Shown piece by piece: positions 36,182 through 48,082 of a stretch of 64,000 bases of DNA (the stretch's first letter is position 1; each line of letters opens with the position of its first letter). Where the stretch lies: positions 4,588,001 to 4,652,000 of the forward strand of contig OX381721.1 in the NCBI GenBank assembly GCA_947462335.1. Reading direction: 5' to 3'. Below the pieces are notes generated by a model, which saw nothing but the letters and a program-made list of their open reading frames with translations, was not told the origin of the DNA and did no database searches. This stretch comes from Harmothoe impar. Taxonomy: Eukaryota > Annelida > Polychaeta > Phyllodocida > Polynoidae. The position numbers and the translations under genes are program-made.

Positions 36182-36853
36182 TTATGAGAAATCACAATCT
36201 TCATTTGTAAAGAGCACATCTAACAAAGCCGGGTTATCACTATGTCTTTTTGCCTTGGTTACCAGATTTTTCAAGCCATATCCATATAAACCAGCTTCTA
36301 GTGTTTGTGTGTCCGGGTTCTGTTTATCAAGCATATTCACATTATTATCACCAGTAACATACAAATTACGTCTCTGTCTATGTCTAATGTTACTAATAAT
36401 ATGTTTTAAACCATTCCAAAATATTTGAAAGTCGCCTTCAGGTGGCCGGTACACATTCATCAAAGTCATTTTCTTTTTGTGTGGTACATCTATTTGCAAT
36501 ATTTGTGCTTCAATATCTATTGTTGAAACGTTTAAATGATGATATTCAAATTCAGAGACCTTTATAAAATTCCTTACATAAACAACTAGGCCACCACCAA
36601 TCTTTGGGAGTGTGAGGTCACCTGCCCTACTTCCCCACAGTCTGTCATTTCTATACACATTATAGTTGCACAATGAAAAATTACAATTATCATCTCTGGG
36701 ATCCAACCAAGTTTCAGACAGGGTTATAATATCAGTATTTGTATCAGTTAACAAGACATTGAAGTTATCAAACCTGTCTTTTATACTTCTACAATTTAAA
36801 TGTAATATACTACCCCATCTCTCGTTGCCTGTTACAATACCCAGCTCATCCAT
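36182..36853 (-). pseudogene. LINE ORF2, endonuclease domain
   Basis: 223 codons of an apurinic-like endonuclease: L-N-C-R-S-I near the start, a catalytic L-S-E-T-W-L, Y-R-P-P and G-D-x-N-V-N. The family's S-D-H motif is encoded just after the in-frame TAA (36182-36184), in the same frame that continues into the RT part with no other stop. The TAA is therefore a point lesion, not the natural end. The upstream end of the gene is unclear, as the frame starts right at the beginning of the domain. Confidence 0.82.
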
Positions 36854-38936
36854 TTAACAACAGTGAACAGCCCCCTACCCCCCCAGCATTCTCAATGGTT
36901 ACAAGCCTCTGAATTTCCCAGTCCTTTGTTTCAGGGGTGAAGGCAACTTCAGCCACCCCTGGTCCTTTAAATGTGCATGAATAAAAACAAGTTAGTGTAA
37001 ACTTAAAAACTATAAAGTTCTCCATATTTGGTTGGAGGCTATATATAAATAGCTTCTCCACCTGTCAATAGCAGAAATAGCAGATAGCAACAATTTTACT
37101 ATACCATTCATATCAGGAAAAAAAGAAAAGAAAATGATATTTTGTATGAGCAGTAACTTATTACAGTGTAATTCAACATGTAACATTTCAATCGGTATGT
37201 ACTTAATATTGGCTACTCACATCTCATATATGTAGACTTGGTTTGAAGCAATTTTGGGACAATTTTCTCGTCAGAAGCCAGACAACACAACATAAACATT
37301 ATTATTGGCATTCATGACTTTTATCACAAGTTAGGATGGAAACCACTATCACCACCCACGATTATAAAGAATCTTATTATAAAGAATGTGTTTACATTTA
37401 AAATATCAAATATGTTATGTTTATTGGGACAGACAGATTACACTTACCATGTGTGAGATATATCTACCAAACCAGTGTCAGTCCATTCTTCTAGATCCAA
37501 TGGTACTCCAATTCCTATATCATGGCTGTAGGTCTATTACTACTAGTTTAAGTCTGTTATGAAGACTTTGGGAAGCGAAGCATGGTGATGTTTCATTTCT
37601 TCACACTTGACACTACACCAATATGACATTGAAGTAAGACATTTTATTCGGCCTTGAATTTATAGAAAATAGAATCTGTGTTTTGAATATTGATGGCCGC
37701 TCTACCGTTACAAATGTCAGACTATCCATAGTTTATCAGATAGATCATAGCTCAAAGATCATATAGAAACTAGTAAAATTATCATAACTAGCTATAATGT
37801 TTAGACATGCTCCAGTGGGTTATTACAGGTTAAAAGCTACAAATTACATATATGTAGAATCGAAATAGTAAGATCAGTCTATGCTACTAATAAGAGAGTC
37901 CATGGATCCATGTTTCACATTAATAATAACATAAAATCTCTGGTCAATGATGCATCTCCACCAATCTACAGTTACAAATGACTGACTGTCCACTGTTTAT
38001 GAGATGAATTAAAGCTAAAAGACCAGATAGAAATAGCCTGGACGTTTTGTTATTACATTATGGTTTAAGAACAGAATCAATCTTTATCCCATTATAGCAT
38101 TCATTACTGGAAAACGAGCATTGTTGTGCAAGGCATGAATAATCTCAGTCATAACAAGTTGGGACTAAACAACAACATTTGTGGAGTTGGAGTTGGGGGG
38201 GGGGGGGAGTTTCTAAAAGCAATTTCACCTCCTTCAACGGTAGGACCAAAAAAACTACACTCCATTTTGAACTGAGAAGGAAGCTATGAGGAACTTATAT
38301 GGTGTTTTCTTAAGTGTAAAGGTTTTGCTATTATTTAAGATTGTTTCCCAATGTCCTCTGTTAATCAAAGTGCTTCTAATGAGATATTCATTGTAATGCG
38401 GGGATAACGAGTTCATTTATTTTCCCACTTACTGAACATAAGAGTTGAAGTAGCGGGTAAACGATGCATTTATTCAAATAGTAACATTCCAGTGGCTGGG
38501 GAAAGTTAAATCACAATGATATATCTTCCATTTGTGATAGTGATATGGCATTAGCAATAGAATATAATGTTCTGTCCATTCCCTGACATCCCCAATCCAT
38601 TCCCTGACCTCCACTGTCCCTTCCCTGACATTCCCTTGGGGCAATTTCACCACATGATATGGGTCCATATGTGACATATGGCGTTTTTCCGTTTCACCAC
38701 ATAATATGTGGAGATCTGTATTCAAATGTCGGGGGTCCGTATTCAAATGTGGCGTTTTTGCATTTTACCGGATAATGTGGAGATCAAAAAATCTGTATAC
38801 GGTCCGTATATTTCCCCTTGAATGTCGTAGGTCTAGGGGCAGCATATATTGAGAAAATGGAGGAAAAAGGGCCGTATGTAGGGCCGCATGTTGTAAAATT
38901 GGTCTGCATGTTGTTTTTGGTCTAGAGGATAGGTCG
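36854..38936. other. no gene supported
   Basis: AT-rich. Near 38190 a run of G adjoins sequence resembling the C-rich dispersed family. From 38580 to 38660 CATTCCCTGACAT/CC words repeat loosely, the complement of the adjacent minisatellite unit. Confidence 0.4.
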
Positions 38937-39170
38937 GGAAATGGACTAGGGAGGTCAGGGTATGGATTGGGGAGGTGGGGCTATGGACTGGGGAGGTCAG
39001 GGTATGGATTGGGGAGGTCGGGCTATGGACTGGGGAGGTCGGGCTATGGACTAGGGAGGTCGAGGTATGGACTGGGGAGGTCAGGGTATGGACTGGGGAG
39101 GTCAGGGTATGGACTAGGGAGGTCTGGGTATGGACTAGGGAGGTTGGGCTATGGACTTGGGAGGTCAGGT
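38937..39170 (+). repeat. 21-bp minisatellite
   Basis: About eleven units of GGGGAGGTCGGGCTATGGACT with slight variation (atggact/atggatt at 38941, 38962, 38983 and so on). Because 21 is a multiple of three, two overlapping frames stay open and look like 7-residue protein repeats. I do not treat these as genes. Confidence 0.9.
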
Positions 39171-42100
39171 CTCCTTGTCTATATATATTATGACGTCACA
39201 TAGGGAATTCCCTGGGGGCTCCCCAGAATGTAGACTGGTTTCTCCACAATAGCATGGACATGTGTGCTTTGGAAATTGAACAACTTGTAGATTGATCGCC
39301 TTAGATAGAAGAGGTAATAACTCAGTTTTTCTCACTCCCTCACACACCTGGGAAGTGTAGCAGACCATGCTCTATAACAGTGCGATCCATGACAAGACTA
39401 CTTCCCACAAGCACATTGTAAATAGTTGTCTATGACTGTGGTTGACTTCAGTTGTGGAAGCCATATTTGATAAGATGATAATTAGGGTACATTGGTCTAC
39501 CATATTACCAATGTGAGAAGAATCCCAAAAATCGGATGTGGACTCCCCCTATGATAAACATATAGGGAAATTTTTTTTCTGGCCTATCCATATGTTTCGA
39601 ACTATTATTTATCATGTTTAATATTCCCAAACAATACAAACAACAAAATTATGTTTAAAACACGACAATGAAAAGAAACAGTTTCAATCGAAATCTATCT
39701 TGGAAAAAAAGGGAAATTGCTAAGTTCTATAACATCCCCCAGGATTTATGTATCATTTACTGCCAAAATAGATATAATATAAGCCTCTAGATCATGCCCT
39801 GTACAATACAAGGGGTACAAAAGCCATTACCCCAAAGCATGCTCCTCTCTGGAGTGAGCCAACAACTACCTTGTCGTTCAGTTGTTTAAGTGTCCCTAAG
39901 CAGGAGCTACCTTCCGGCTCCACGAGTAATCCTGTTCTAATGATGATAGTGATGATGCTATAGGTAATCATTGTGTGACCAGCAGTTAGGCTATGCCAGT
40001 GGTAGTATACAATACTATTGATACCTACTAGTGTGCTGACTGTCTAGACTGCCTCTAGTGTGTCCACAGAAAATGGTATACTCCCCCTGGAATAAACCGT
40101 ATCCTACGCATTCGGTTAAAAAAAACACAATCAAATACATAAGGATTCCCTTCTGCATTGTTTATCCCTAGAAGCCTAGTTTAATGATTAATTTTAGTAG
40201 GTTATGATAGCTTTATTATGGTCTATAAAATGTTTCATACCAAGCCAAGCCTGATTGATGGTTCCCTTAGCAATTTCTCCTGACCAGGCCAGGTCAACTG
40301 TCTTCAACTGGTTAAAGGTAATAATAACCACAGGGGTGGCTAGTGATCCATGCAGACCACTACTACTACACTAAAGACTGCTAGAGGCAGAGTTAAGAAC
40401 TACATGATCCACTCTCCTCCAGTCTCATATACCAGGTCCCTCTTGAGATATAGGCTGATCCATAATGTTAAAGAAGGGGCCTGGACCTAGTACCTCCCGA
40501 ACAAAGGACATGCAACCAATCAACAACAGTGCTGCAGCTCCTATATATATAATCTAAGTCACAGTGAGGAAGTCTTATCTCATGCTAAGCTATATCATTA
40601 CCTCTTTAGTCTGAAGTAGGATACAACTTAAAGTCACATAATGTCCAACCTCTACTGCAAATATCAATTTGTTACTTATAATCATCAACTGCATTATCCG
40701 GGTAATAAGTATGTATTCATCGTTATAACGGTATACATACTAGTATAACAAGTACTGCACTCTAAGAACAGTGTGTTATGTTTACACACTTATGAACACC
40801 ATTTTATGCAGCTACTTTTAACACACATTTTTGTGCAGCACGCTACAAAATGCACACTCTTTGCCAAAAGTGTGTCAAAAGTGTGTTGTAAATTTGTGTG
40901 TGTACCTCCTGCAACACACAGTTCTCCCAGGTGGCGCCACCAGTGTCACATCCAATCTTACCTAACTCAATGTATGTGACCCAGTTCTACATTTACTAGG
41001 AGCACAAATTGTAACAAACTCATTGCTATGGGTTCGGTATTATTTATGTGAGATGTAAGGGTATGATTATGCCTGATTAATTGCTAACCAAGTGATAACC
41101 CAAGGATTCACGTTAGATTTTTTGTGCTGGGGTAAACCTCTGGAGTAAGCCGCTTGGTTACATCATTGGCTGCCAATCTGCTATCATTACGCGCCCTTAT
41201 CTGGCAATTTGCCCTTGGAATGGCATGCATCTTTAGCCTCAGGGTAATATAATCCATTTGAGATAAGCAGGATTCTGGGCAGCTAAGTGGCTTAGTTACC
41301 ATAAGCATCTTCATGACCAATCAGTCCTTCACCCTAGGCCAAATGCTGCCATCAACGAAGCCAATCTAGAAGGGACAAGAAATAGCCTATACATACCAAG
41401 GCTATTTCTAAATACATGAATAAATTCTGTTTAAGATTGGAATTTAATAGTAAAGGCAGGGCAGGGCAGGGTAATGCTGGGGGGGATAGGGTAGGGCAGG
41501 GCTCCTGACGACCAGGGTTATCATGCATAACCTTTTAGTGTGTTTTGCAGAACGAACACATACATGGGCCAAATGAATTTATTTATAGCTAAGCAATCAG
41601 ATATTTACGTGGAAAATATATCATATTGATCCATGCAATTATTTTACTGCATATGTATCCTTTTGAAGATGGTTCAAGGTAGGTTAGTAATTTGGAATGA
41701 CAATTCATTTCGAGATGCGCTATTTATACAAACTTCTTTGTTAGATTTCTTCACTAATCAATTCTTGACATATAATACTAAAGATACAAAGGCAATTTCT
41801 CAAATTATGTGATAGGTAAACACTGAATATTGTGCAAAAAATCAGCCTATGGTGACCTTTAGGCCTCTCATAGACTGGCATTTGCAAAGGACAAAATGGG
41901 CTCATTGAAGTATTGAAGACAAGAATACTAGCTCCTTACCAATAACCATTCATATGAAAATAGACTCAGTTTCCCTTTCAAATAAATATGAAGAAAATTA
42001 TACCAATAGACATCTGACCTACATAATATGCATCATGACACCAATCTAAGCCGATAACGGTGGTCTATAAACTCTGTTACAAGGCACATTATGAACAGAT

Positions 42101-42460
42101 TATCAGTAATTAATCAATTGTCTATTGCCCTTTATTGCCCCATAAAACAGGCGGCTACTGCTGTAGCTACCATCAACCCATGCTAACACCTCTGTTCAGT
42201 ATCAGCTGATTCTACACAAGCCAATGAATGTAGAGTCAATTGATTTATCCCTTTAGAGGTGTGTGAGAAGCAGGTGTAAGCAATGTCTGAGATAAAATGG
42301 GAGATTGTAACCAAGCTTTATCTTGTTTCAAGTTCTCGAACCTAAGACCTCAGAGTGTGGATGTAGTATTAAATAATGTTTACGCATGATGATGTATGAT
42401 GCATTTGGTCAGAACATTTCTGAACAACACTATTCATCAATTTGGCCAATCTGGGCCATT
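39171..42460. other. no gene supported
   Basis: AT-rich DNA. 40760-40930 is dense in ACACACTTTTGTGT-like inverted words, possibly a degraded MITE. 41455-41500 is a GCAGG-rich simple repeat. Confidence 0.4.
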
Positions 42461-43146
42461 CCCAGTAAACACAAGTCTACATAGTGGGACTCAGACAAAG
42501 ACTTGTAATATATTGCAGACAAATTTACATTTACAAACAATATTCATACAAAGTAACTACTATAATTTTTAATCTCATCTCATTCTACATAGTATATTCT
42601 TGTAGTTCAATTGAACAGCCTGACAGTATAGATCTGTTGAATAGTTTTGGCTGCAGAGAGGCTTTTTATTTCTTCCATTACCAACAATGTGGTGTCCTCA
42701 CAGTAAAGTGCCTCAAAGCACCTATTCATGCACAATACTTTAATCACCTGTCCTTTATATATAAATATTCTATTGAATGCAGTTTATTTGCATGATATTG
42801 AATTCACAATTAATGAGAATTTACTGCTTGAATGTGGTAGATTTGTTAAGGAGCTGTAATATACTCTCCATAATTGATAGTGCTGCCACCTAGTGTGACA
42901 GGGAAAAGTCATCTACCCAATTGAAGTTTAAAAGTTACGTCTTTTAACATAGATCTACGTAGAATTTTTACGTCTGAATGAGGTAGATCAACGTGAATCA
43001 GATGTCTACATCTGTTGAACGTAAATAAACCTTAACGTTTTGACGTCTACAAACCTTCCAAAATTACCAATCTCAAACCTTTTGGTTGGACATCTACCTA
43101 GAGAAACCTCTGAGCTACGTTGGAACTACGTAGGGTGTTTACTGGG
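42461..43146. mobile_element. 686-bp MITE-like element, CCCAGTAAACAC ends
   Basis: Begins CCCAGTAAACAC and ends GTGTTTACTGGG. The right third is rich in ACGT words (TACGTAG, ACGTCT, AACGTT), comparable with the AACGTTT-rich subterminal regions of the 21223-22353 element, whose ends CCCAGCAAACA are similar. Probably the same superfamily. No coding frame. Confidence 0.7.
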
Positions 43147-43466
43147 TTGTCATCAATTCTCTGGAATCACAAAGTAAGGACAACATCGGCATAGTTAGTG
43201 CAATTTATTGGATCATGAATGCAATATGTTTGCCTTTTATATACAGCAGCTCATGATATTAGTAAAACAATATTGCCTGTTCAATTATAATCCCCTTTTA
43301 GTCTTATAAAGTGTATGATTATAAACCTACAAAGTACTAGAAAATATCCTGTACAGGCTACTTATCCTTCATCACTATGACCTATAAGAGAATGTGCCAA
43401 TTTATTTTCCATTATTTTATTAGACATAATGATCATGCAGGAAACCCAAGTTAATTGTTGCCTTAA

Positions 43467-43711
43467 TTAACCTTAAGGATGGATGTTGCTAAACACTTTC
43501 TGTCATGATGCACCAATGCAGCCCTGGCAAGTAACCCACCAGGGCTTCACTGGTGTATCACGCTGACCCTTCCTGAGTGCCTTTACCTTATAAGTTCAGC
43601 AAGATGCTTAAATGCAGCCCTGGTGAGTTGCTCTCCAGGGCTGCATTTCTGCATCATGACTACTAAGAGCATGATGCATTAAGGCATCATGCCATCCTGA
43701 AAGGGTTACAC
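43467..43711. mobile_element. piggyBac-type MITE, copy 1
   Basis: About 245 bp starting TTAACCTTAAGGATG and ending GAAAGGGTTA. The interior shares AATGCAGCCCTGG, GAGTTGCTC and GATGCATTAAGGCATCATGCCATC with the copy at 62844-63082. The other copy has perfect TTAA-CCCTTT ends, pointing to piggyBac-like TTAA targeting. Confidence 0.7.
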
Positions 43712-44511
43712 AATGGTTTACACACTGCCTCATAAGGTGATGAAGCAGCTTCCTATGAGGCAGCTCATCATGAAGAATGAAAACCATCCCAGTCACAGCT
43801 AGTTTTTATTTTAACTAGTTAATTTAATTAAGACAGAGAACAACAGGTTTTACCCGAATAAGGCTAAGGATTGAAAGAGAGATTTACTACTTTTAACAGA
43901 TGGACCTGTCTTTGGTATAAATGTACAATGTTATCTATGAACTTTGAAATAATTAAAGTCATCTATTTGCCATGCATGAATATCTTCTCCGCTATATCCT
44001 AGCCTAGATAATAAAAACACAGCTTTTTTTTACATCTAGTACCTTACATCGTTGAACTACACACAGAAGCCCCTAGCGTCAAAACGGAGTCAAGATTACC
44101 TTTAGAATAACTAACCTCTTTAGTGAGATTAAGTTCTGTAAGTTAAGGAGTTGACTATACAGCAGCTTTAATTATAACAAAGCTCTCTGTAGGGAGGGTG
44201 TATGGTGTCTGTAATCTGATACCAAAAGACACCAATGTGAATCTCAGCTACCATAATTCTTCACACCCTGCCACCTAATTAGTTTTGGAAAGTGGAGGTG
44301 CCGGCTTAAATCACTGCAAGAGGCAGCGATAATAAGATCATGGACTTGGGGCGCTAACAGGAACAGTATATAAATAGTATTCTTAGATCTGAGGCCTATT
44401 ATATGAAGGCAAATACACAGATCACAGCTAATTATGCGTCACCCACAACTTTCAATCACAATTAATCAGACAATTATTAAAGGCAAACCAAAGAAATCTG
44501 ATTGAATAAAC
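43712..44511. other. no gene supported
   Basis: Unique AT-rich DNA between the MITE and the Ngaro element. Confidence 0.4.
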
Positions 44512-44622
44512 AACAAGTTAGTACGACTATTGATCGACAGGGGGTGGTACCAGCTCTCCCGCCAGTGATGCCGTGACGTCACTGCGGGCTGCCACTTGGT
44601 CAATCATGGACATTTAAAAAAT
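44512..44622 (+). repeat. Ngaro terminal repeat A1
   Basis: 111 bp starting AACAAGTTAGTACGACTATT and containing GACGTCAC (a CRE-like palindrome). Its last two bases are the AT of the gag start codon. Matches A2 at 49319. Confidence 0.93.
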
Positions 44623-46369
44623 GAAGCAGGGGGACAGGACTGAGCCGGCACCGGAGGAGCATGGCGGCTCCGACGGGCAGCAGAGGACCGGCAAAGACAG
44701 CCCTGCGCCGACGGGAACCCCGGGCGGTACGGCCCGCCAACAAGCTGAGCAGGCCGCGGTAGACGCCGCAGCCCAGGAGGACGAGCTCCTACAAGCCCTT
44801 CAGCGGATTGAGACCCTAACAATCAAAGAGCGAGCCAGGGAGGCCGAACTAAAGCGGACACAGAGGCTGAAGGAGGCCGAGATGGAGTTGGCCGGACTCA
44901 GAGCCAGCAATAAACGGGTAGAAAAGGATACCTACCTGGCAGAGGCCGCCTTCCGCGGTGTTGTGCAGGCCATGAGGAGCGCGGACGCGTTCGAGGGAGA
45001 AAAATACGGCTCAGTCACTCACCAGAGCGCGGATTCACGGCCGGTACCCGGCGGGCGGCACGCGGACACGCGGGGACCAGCGGCGAACTCTGCTCACCGT
45101 GGTGCGTCCTCGAACGCGGCCACAGATCACAACAAACATGGCGGCGCCCACTCTCTGCCATCCGGTACGGCCGCCTACAACGATATGCAAGGCGATTTTG
45201 ATCGTTTTAAAGGCGATGAACAATGGCAGAGGTCAGGAAATGCCTCAAACAGCTTCAGCTCACCCCCCTTTACCACCGACGACCGCGCAGAGCGAGAGGT
45301 GGGCCGCGGAGAGCGATCGGACACCCGTGAGGAGCGAGGTCAGGTTGGTGGTGGGTACACAAATGGCAATGCCGACACCTCATACCAATCTTACCTGCTC
45401 TGGGTGCAAAGGCAGCAGCAACCCCAGCACCAGCAAGCTGATCAGCAGCAGCAACAGCAGTATCAACAGTGGCAACAGCCACTTCAACAGCAGCAACAAC
45501 AGCAGAGGCCACAGCCTCTGTACCCATCCTCTGCTTCAGCCACCATCCAGGCAGGGCTACAGAGGGCTGGGCTATCACACCAGTCTCTGGGACTACTCTC
45601 CCCAGACTTCGATGCTGCTCTCCTGGGACCCCGTCAACCTCAAGGTTTGTCTGAGATTCTGTGTGATGAGCTGAGGGGTTATACTAGGGATAACAGGAGG
45701 AAGAGGTCTAGGGAAAAGATTAGGCCTGATTACCATCTGGAGGTGGACAAGGATTACAAGCAAATGTCCTACCGAGAACTTGTCTATGGCATGACATGTG
45801 TGCACGAGTGTATCATTAAAGGTGAATTTCCCAGCCGCATAACGGCCAGGGGCTACTCTGCCCATATGAAGTTCATCACTATGAGGGGCTTGTCCAAGGC
45901 TTATGAGGCCGACACTCTTGCTAAGTATGAGTTCAAGGTCACCACCAAGGTCATAGAGGGTGACCTCACAGATTATGTACACTGCGATGAGGATGCCCGC
46001 CACGACTGCCTGGGCGCGGATAACACTGGACCAGTCCTCAGAGCGCTGGCCCGGGAGGCGGCGCGCAGTGAGAGTCGGGGGGCCAACAGCGGGGGACGGG
46101 GCTCCGGCAACAAAGGAGGACTGTGCCCCCCGGATATCTGTGGGCAATGGAACTTCCGAGACCGATGCGACTATAACCCTTGCAACAAGAAACATATTTG
46201 CAGCAACTGCCGGGGGGCCCATAAAGGTAGATACTGCAGGAGCCAACCTAGCGGTTTCTATGGCAACCAGTCGCAGATGACGGGTAACCCCCCTCCAGGA
46301 TATGGGAGTGGTTTCCCACCTCAAGGTCCCCCTCATGCCCAACAGGGCAACCCAGGTCATCATATGTGA
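44621..46369 (+). CDS. Gag of Ngaro-type element
   Basis: 582 residues, presumed structural protein packaging the element's RNA. The start ATG overlaps the last bases of A1. Residues ~50-110 form a charged helix rich in Glu/Lys/Ala (likely coiled coil). ~260-305 is Gln-rich, encoded by CAG/CAA repeats. ~375-470 is a conserved-looking core (Y-R-E-L-V-Y-G-M, G-Y-x-x-H-M-K-F-I). The C-terminus has a CCCH-like finger (C-x8-C-x4-C-x3-H) directly followed by C-x2-C-x3-H-x4-C, then a Gly/Pro-rich tail. It ends in TGA at 46367-46369, and the RT frame continues in the same phase without another stop. Confidence 0.88.
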   Translation: MKQGDRTEPAPEEHGGSDGQQRTGKDSPAPTGTPGGTARQQAEQAAVDAAAQEDELLQALQRIETLTIKERAREAELKRTQRLKEAEMELAGLRASNKRVEKDTYLAEAAFRGVVQAMRSADAFEGEKYGSVTHQSADSRPVPGGRHADTRGPAANSAHRGASSNAATDHNKHGGAHSLPSGTAAYNDMQGDFDRFKGDEQWQRSGNASNSFSSPPFTTDDRAEREVGRGERSDTREERGQVGGGYTNGNADTSYQSYLLWVQRQQQPQHQQADQQQQQQYQQWQQPLQQQQQQQRPQPLYPSSASATIQAGLQRAGLSHQSLGLLSPDFDAALLGPRQPQGLSEILCDELRGYTRDNRRKRSREKIRPDYHLEVDKDYKQMSYRELVYGMTCVHECIIKGEFPSRITARGYSAHMKFITMRGLSKAYEADTLAKYEFKVTTKVIEGDLTDYVHCDEDARHDCLGADNTGPVLRALAREAARSESRGANSGGRGSGNKGGLCPPDICGQWNFRDRCDYNPCNKKHICSNCRGAHKGRYCRSQPSGFYGNQSQMTGNPPPGYGSGFPPQGPPHAQQGNPGHHM

Positions 46370-46381
46370 CCGCATGATCTA

Positions 46382-46465
46382 GTCGTCAGCGCGGAGCCGA
46401 GCCGAGTGCACGCGCAGACATTAGCCGTCAGTGCGGAGCCGAGCCGAGAGCACGCGCAGACATGG
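46382..46465 (+). repeat. 42-bp direct duplication after gag stop
   Basis: GTCGTCAGCGCGGAGCCGAG at 46382 recurs as GCCGTCAGTGCGGAGCCGAG at 46424. The unit is 42 bp (14 codons), so reading phase is kept. It lies between the gag TGA and the RT domain. Confidence 0.9.
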
Positions 46466-48055
46466 GACATTAGTGTGGATTGTGATGCTATTTGTGTATG
46501 TACGAGTGTAGATGATTTATGTAGCATGTACGCAGACTACCTCCCATTATGGGATGTCAAGGAGACCCACTTTGTGGGGGGTGTTCGATCACAGATGAAT
46601 TTATGTGCATGGAGGGATATGCTGTCGGGACATGGTGTAGCCGCCCCCGACCCAGACGCACACTTTTTGTTGGACGGTTTAACCCACGGCTTTAAATTGG
46701 TTGACCCAGGCTCTGTGATTCACCCGTATTTGTGTACAAACTATAAATCTGCGACCGTCTCAGCCAAGGATGAGATTAGCGAGATTATTCTCGAGGAGTT
46801 GAGTAGTGGAAAGTTGTCCTTGGTGCCGAGTACCCCCCACTGCATCCATGCCCTCGGTGCCGTCGAGAAAAAAGGGGGCTCGTATAGGCCTATCACGGAT
46901 GCTAGCCGCCCGCTAGGGGCATCCATCAATTCCTTTATGGAATCAACCTTCCAAACTTTCAAGTATAAAACCGTAGATATGGTTTCTGCAGCCATACAAC
47001 CGTACTGCTTTATGGCAGTCACAGACATTACCAGTGCGTATAGGTCAATTTTGATAAGAGAGAGTGACAGGAAGTTTCAAGGTTTGCAGTGGGACATAGA
47101 CGGTACCCCGTGCTTCATAGAGGACAATTTCTTGGCCTTCGGGACCAGGATGTCTCCTAGCGTTTTCACTCGCATCACCGACGCGGTCTCGCGTCATATG
47201 GAGGGACAAGGTTTCTTTTGTGCCAACTACCTTGATGACTTTCTAGTGATGGGTCGCAATTTCAGCGAATGCCGGACAGCCCAACTTTACCTCCATAGTG
47301 TATTGAGGAGGTTGGGTTTCTATATTTCATATAAAAAGGTCAAGTCGCCGGCCCAAATCCAGACCTATCTGGGAGTGGAGTTAGACTCCATCGAAATGAA
47401 GCTCCGTCTGCCCGACGAGAAAATAGCCAGCCTACACGAGGAAATAGCCTTCTTCTCAGGTCGCCTGCGGGCGACGAGGAAGCAGCTGCAATGCCTATGT
47501 GGGGTCCTAGCCCACTGCAGCACGCTAGTTAGGGGCGGCAGGACCTTCAGTCATCGAGTCATCGAAATGCTTTCGCATTTTACCCCCGGCAAGCGATATG
47601 TTTCGCTATCTAAGTCATTCCGCCAGGACCTCCTGTGGTGGTCAGACTTCGCAGCGTGGTTTAACGGGGAGGCAAAGATCATCAAACCGGGCCCAATGAA
47701 CACGGCAATCATTCACACCGATGCGGCAACCACGGTCGGTTGGGGGGCTGTGTACGGCGACGACTGGGCCGCCGGCTCGTGGTCTAAGAGTTGGAGGGAC
47801 CCGAGAGATCTTCACAATCATTGTACTCCTAAACCGGATATGCACATTCCCTCTAACATTAACGTCCAGGAGCTATATCCTATCCTCATGGCGTTGAGGA
47901 GATGGGGGGACGAGTGGCGCGACACACGTGTAGAATGCGTGACGGACAACACCCAAGTGGTGGCCGCGTTGAATACGGGCAAGAGTGACAATAGCAGGTC
48001 TATGGACATCCTCCGCCTCATTTTCTGGGACACTGTGATTTTTATTGCCATCTAG
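46406..48055 (+). CDS. Reverse transcriptase-RNase H of Ngaro-type element
   Basis: Counting from 46406 the RT has R-P-I-T-D-A near 161, a D-I-T-S-A-Y motif near 207 and the catalytic Y-L-D-D at 275-278. RNase H follows with Asp at ~439 (H-T-D-A-A), Glu in V-Q-E-L-Y and Asp in T-D-N-T-Q. There is no early ATG: the first in-frame ATG is about 40 codons in. The reading phase is that of gag, separated from it only by one TGA and 12 open codons, so the protein may be made by read-through or reinitiation. At ~48030-48040, in a run of T, the RNase H continues in another phase (H-L-V-x-V-F-L-P-G, V-A-D-A-V-S-R), indicating a one-base indel. The TAG at 48053 is then not the natural end. Confidence 0.88.
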   Translation: MHAQTLAVSAEPSREHAQTWDISVDCDAICVCTSVDDLCSMYADYLPLWDVKETHFVGGVRSQMNLCAWRDMLSGHGVAAPDPDAHFLLDGLTHGFKLVDPGSVIHPYLCTNYKSATVSAKDEISEIILEELSSGKLSLVPSTPHCIHALGAVEKKGGSYRPITDASRPLGASINSFMESTFQTFKYKTVDMVSAAIQPYCFMAVTDITSAYRSILIRESDRKFQGLQWDIDGTPCFIEDNFLAFGTRMSPSVFTRITDAVSRHMEGQGFFCANYLDDFLVMGRNFSECRTAQLYLHSVLRRLGFYISYKKVKSPAQIQTYLGVELDSIEMKLRLPDEKIASLHEEIAFFSGRLRATRKQLQCLCGVLAHCSTLVRGGRTFSHRVIEMLSHFTPGKRYVSLSKSFRQDLLWWSDFAAWFNGEAKIIKPGPMNTAIIHTDAATTVGWGAVYGDDWAAGSWSKSWRDPRDLHNHCTPKPDMHIPSNINVQELYPILMALRRWGDEWRDTRVECVTDNTQVVAALNTGKSDNSRSMDILRLIFWDTVIFIAI

Positions 48056-48082
48056 TGGGGGTTTTCTTGCCGGGTTACAAGA

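Larger units (their letters stand above)
31868..36853 (-). mobile_element. LINE (Jockey/CR1-like non-LTR retrotransposon)
   Basis: On the minus strand: an endonuclease domain, reverse transcriptase, a C-terminal domain, then ~500 bp of 3' UTR ending in a short AAACTC tandem tail (plus-strand GAGTTT repeats at ~31869-31887). The 3' microsatellite tail is typical of several non-LTR clades. The element appears to begin right at the endonuclease, so it is probably 5'-truncated or its ORF1 lies beyond recognition. It is interrupted by a stop codon at 36182 and by a 1618-bp DNA element at 33055-34672. Without these the reading frame is continuous, so the insertion is probably the younger event. Confidence 0.85.

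Noticed and set aside
36885..36965. Possible small exon on the minus strand (peptide around A-E-V-A-F-T-P-E-T-K-D-W-E-I-Q)
   Set aside because: It has a plausible peptide and a GG|GTAGGG donor-like end, but the acceptor is weak, no partner exon is visible and it abuts the LINE end.
38967..39203. Glycine/tyrosine-rich 7-residue repeat protein
   Set aside because: It is the translation of a 21-bp minisatellite; a second frame is equally open, and there is no promoter or flanking coding sequence.
45593..46375. 260-codon open frame on the minus strand inside gag
   Set aside because: Shadow of the gag frame in GC-rich sequence; no motif, and the plus strand has zinc fingers and the right context.
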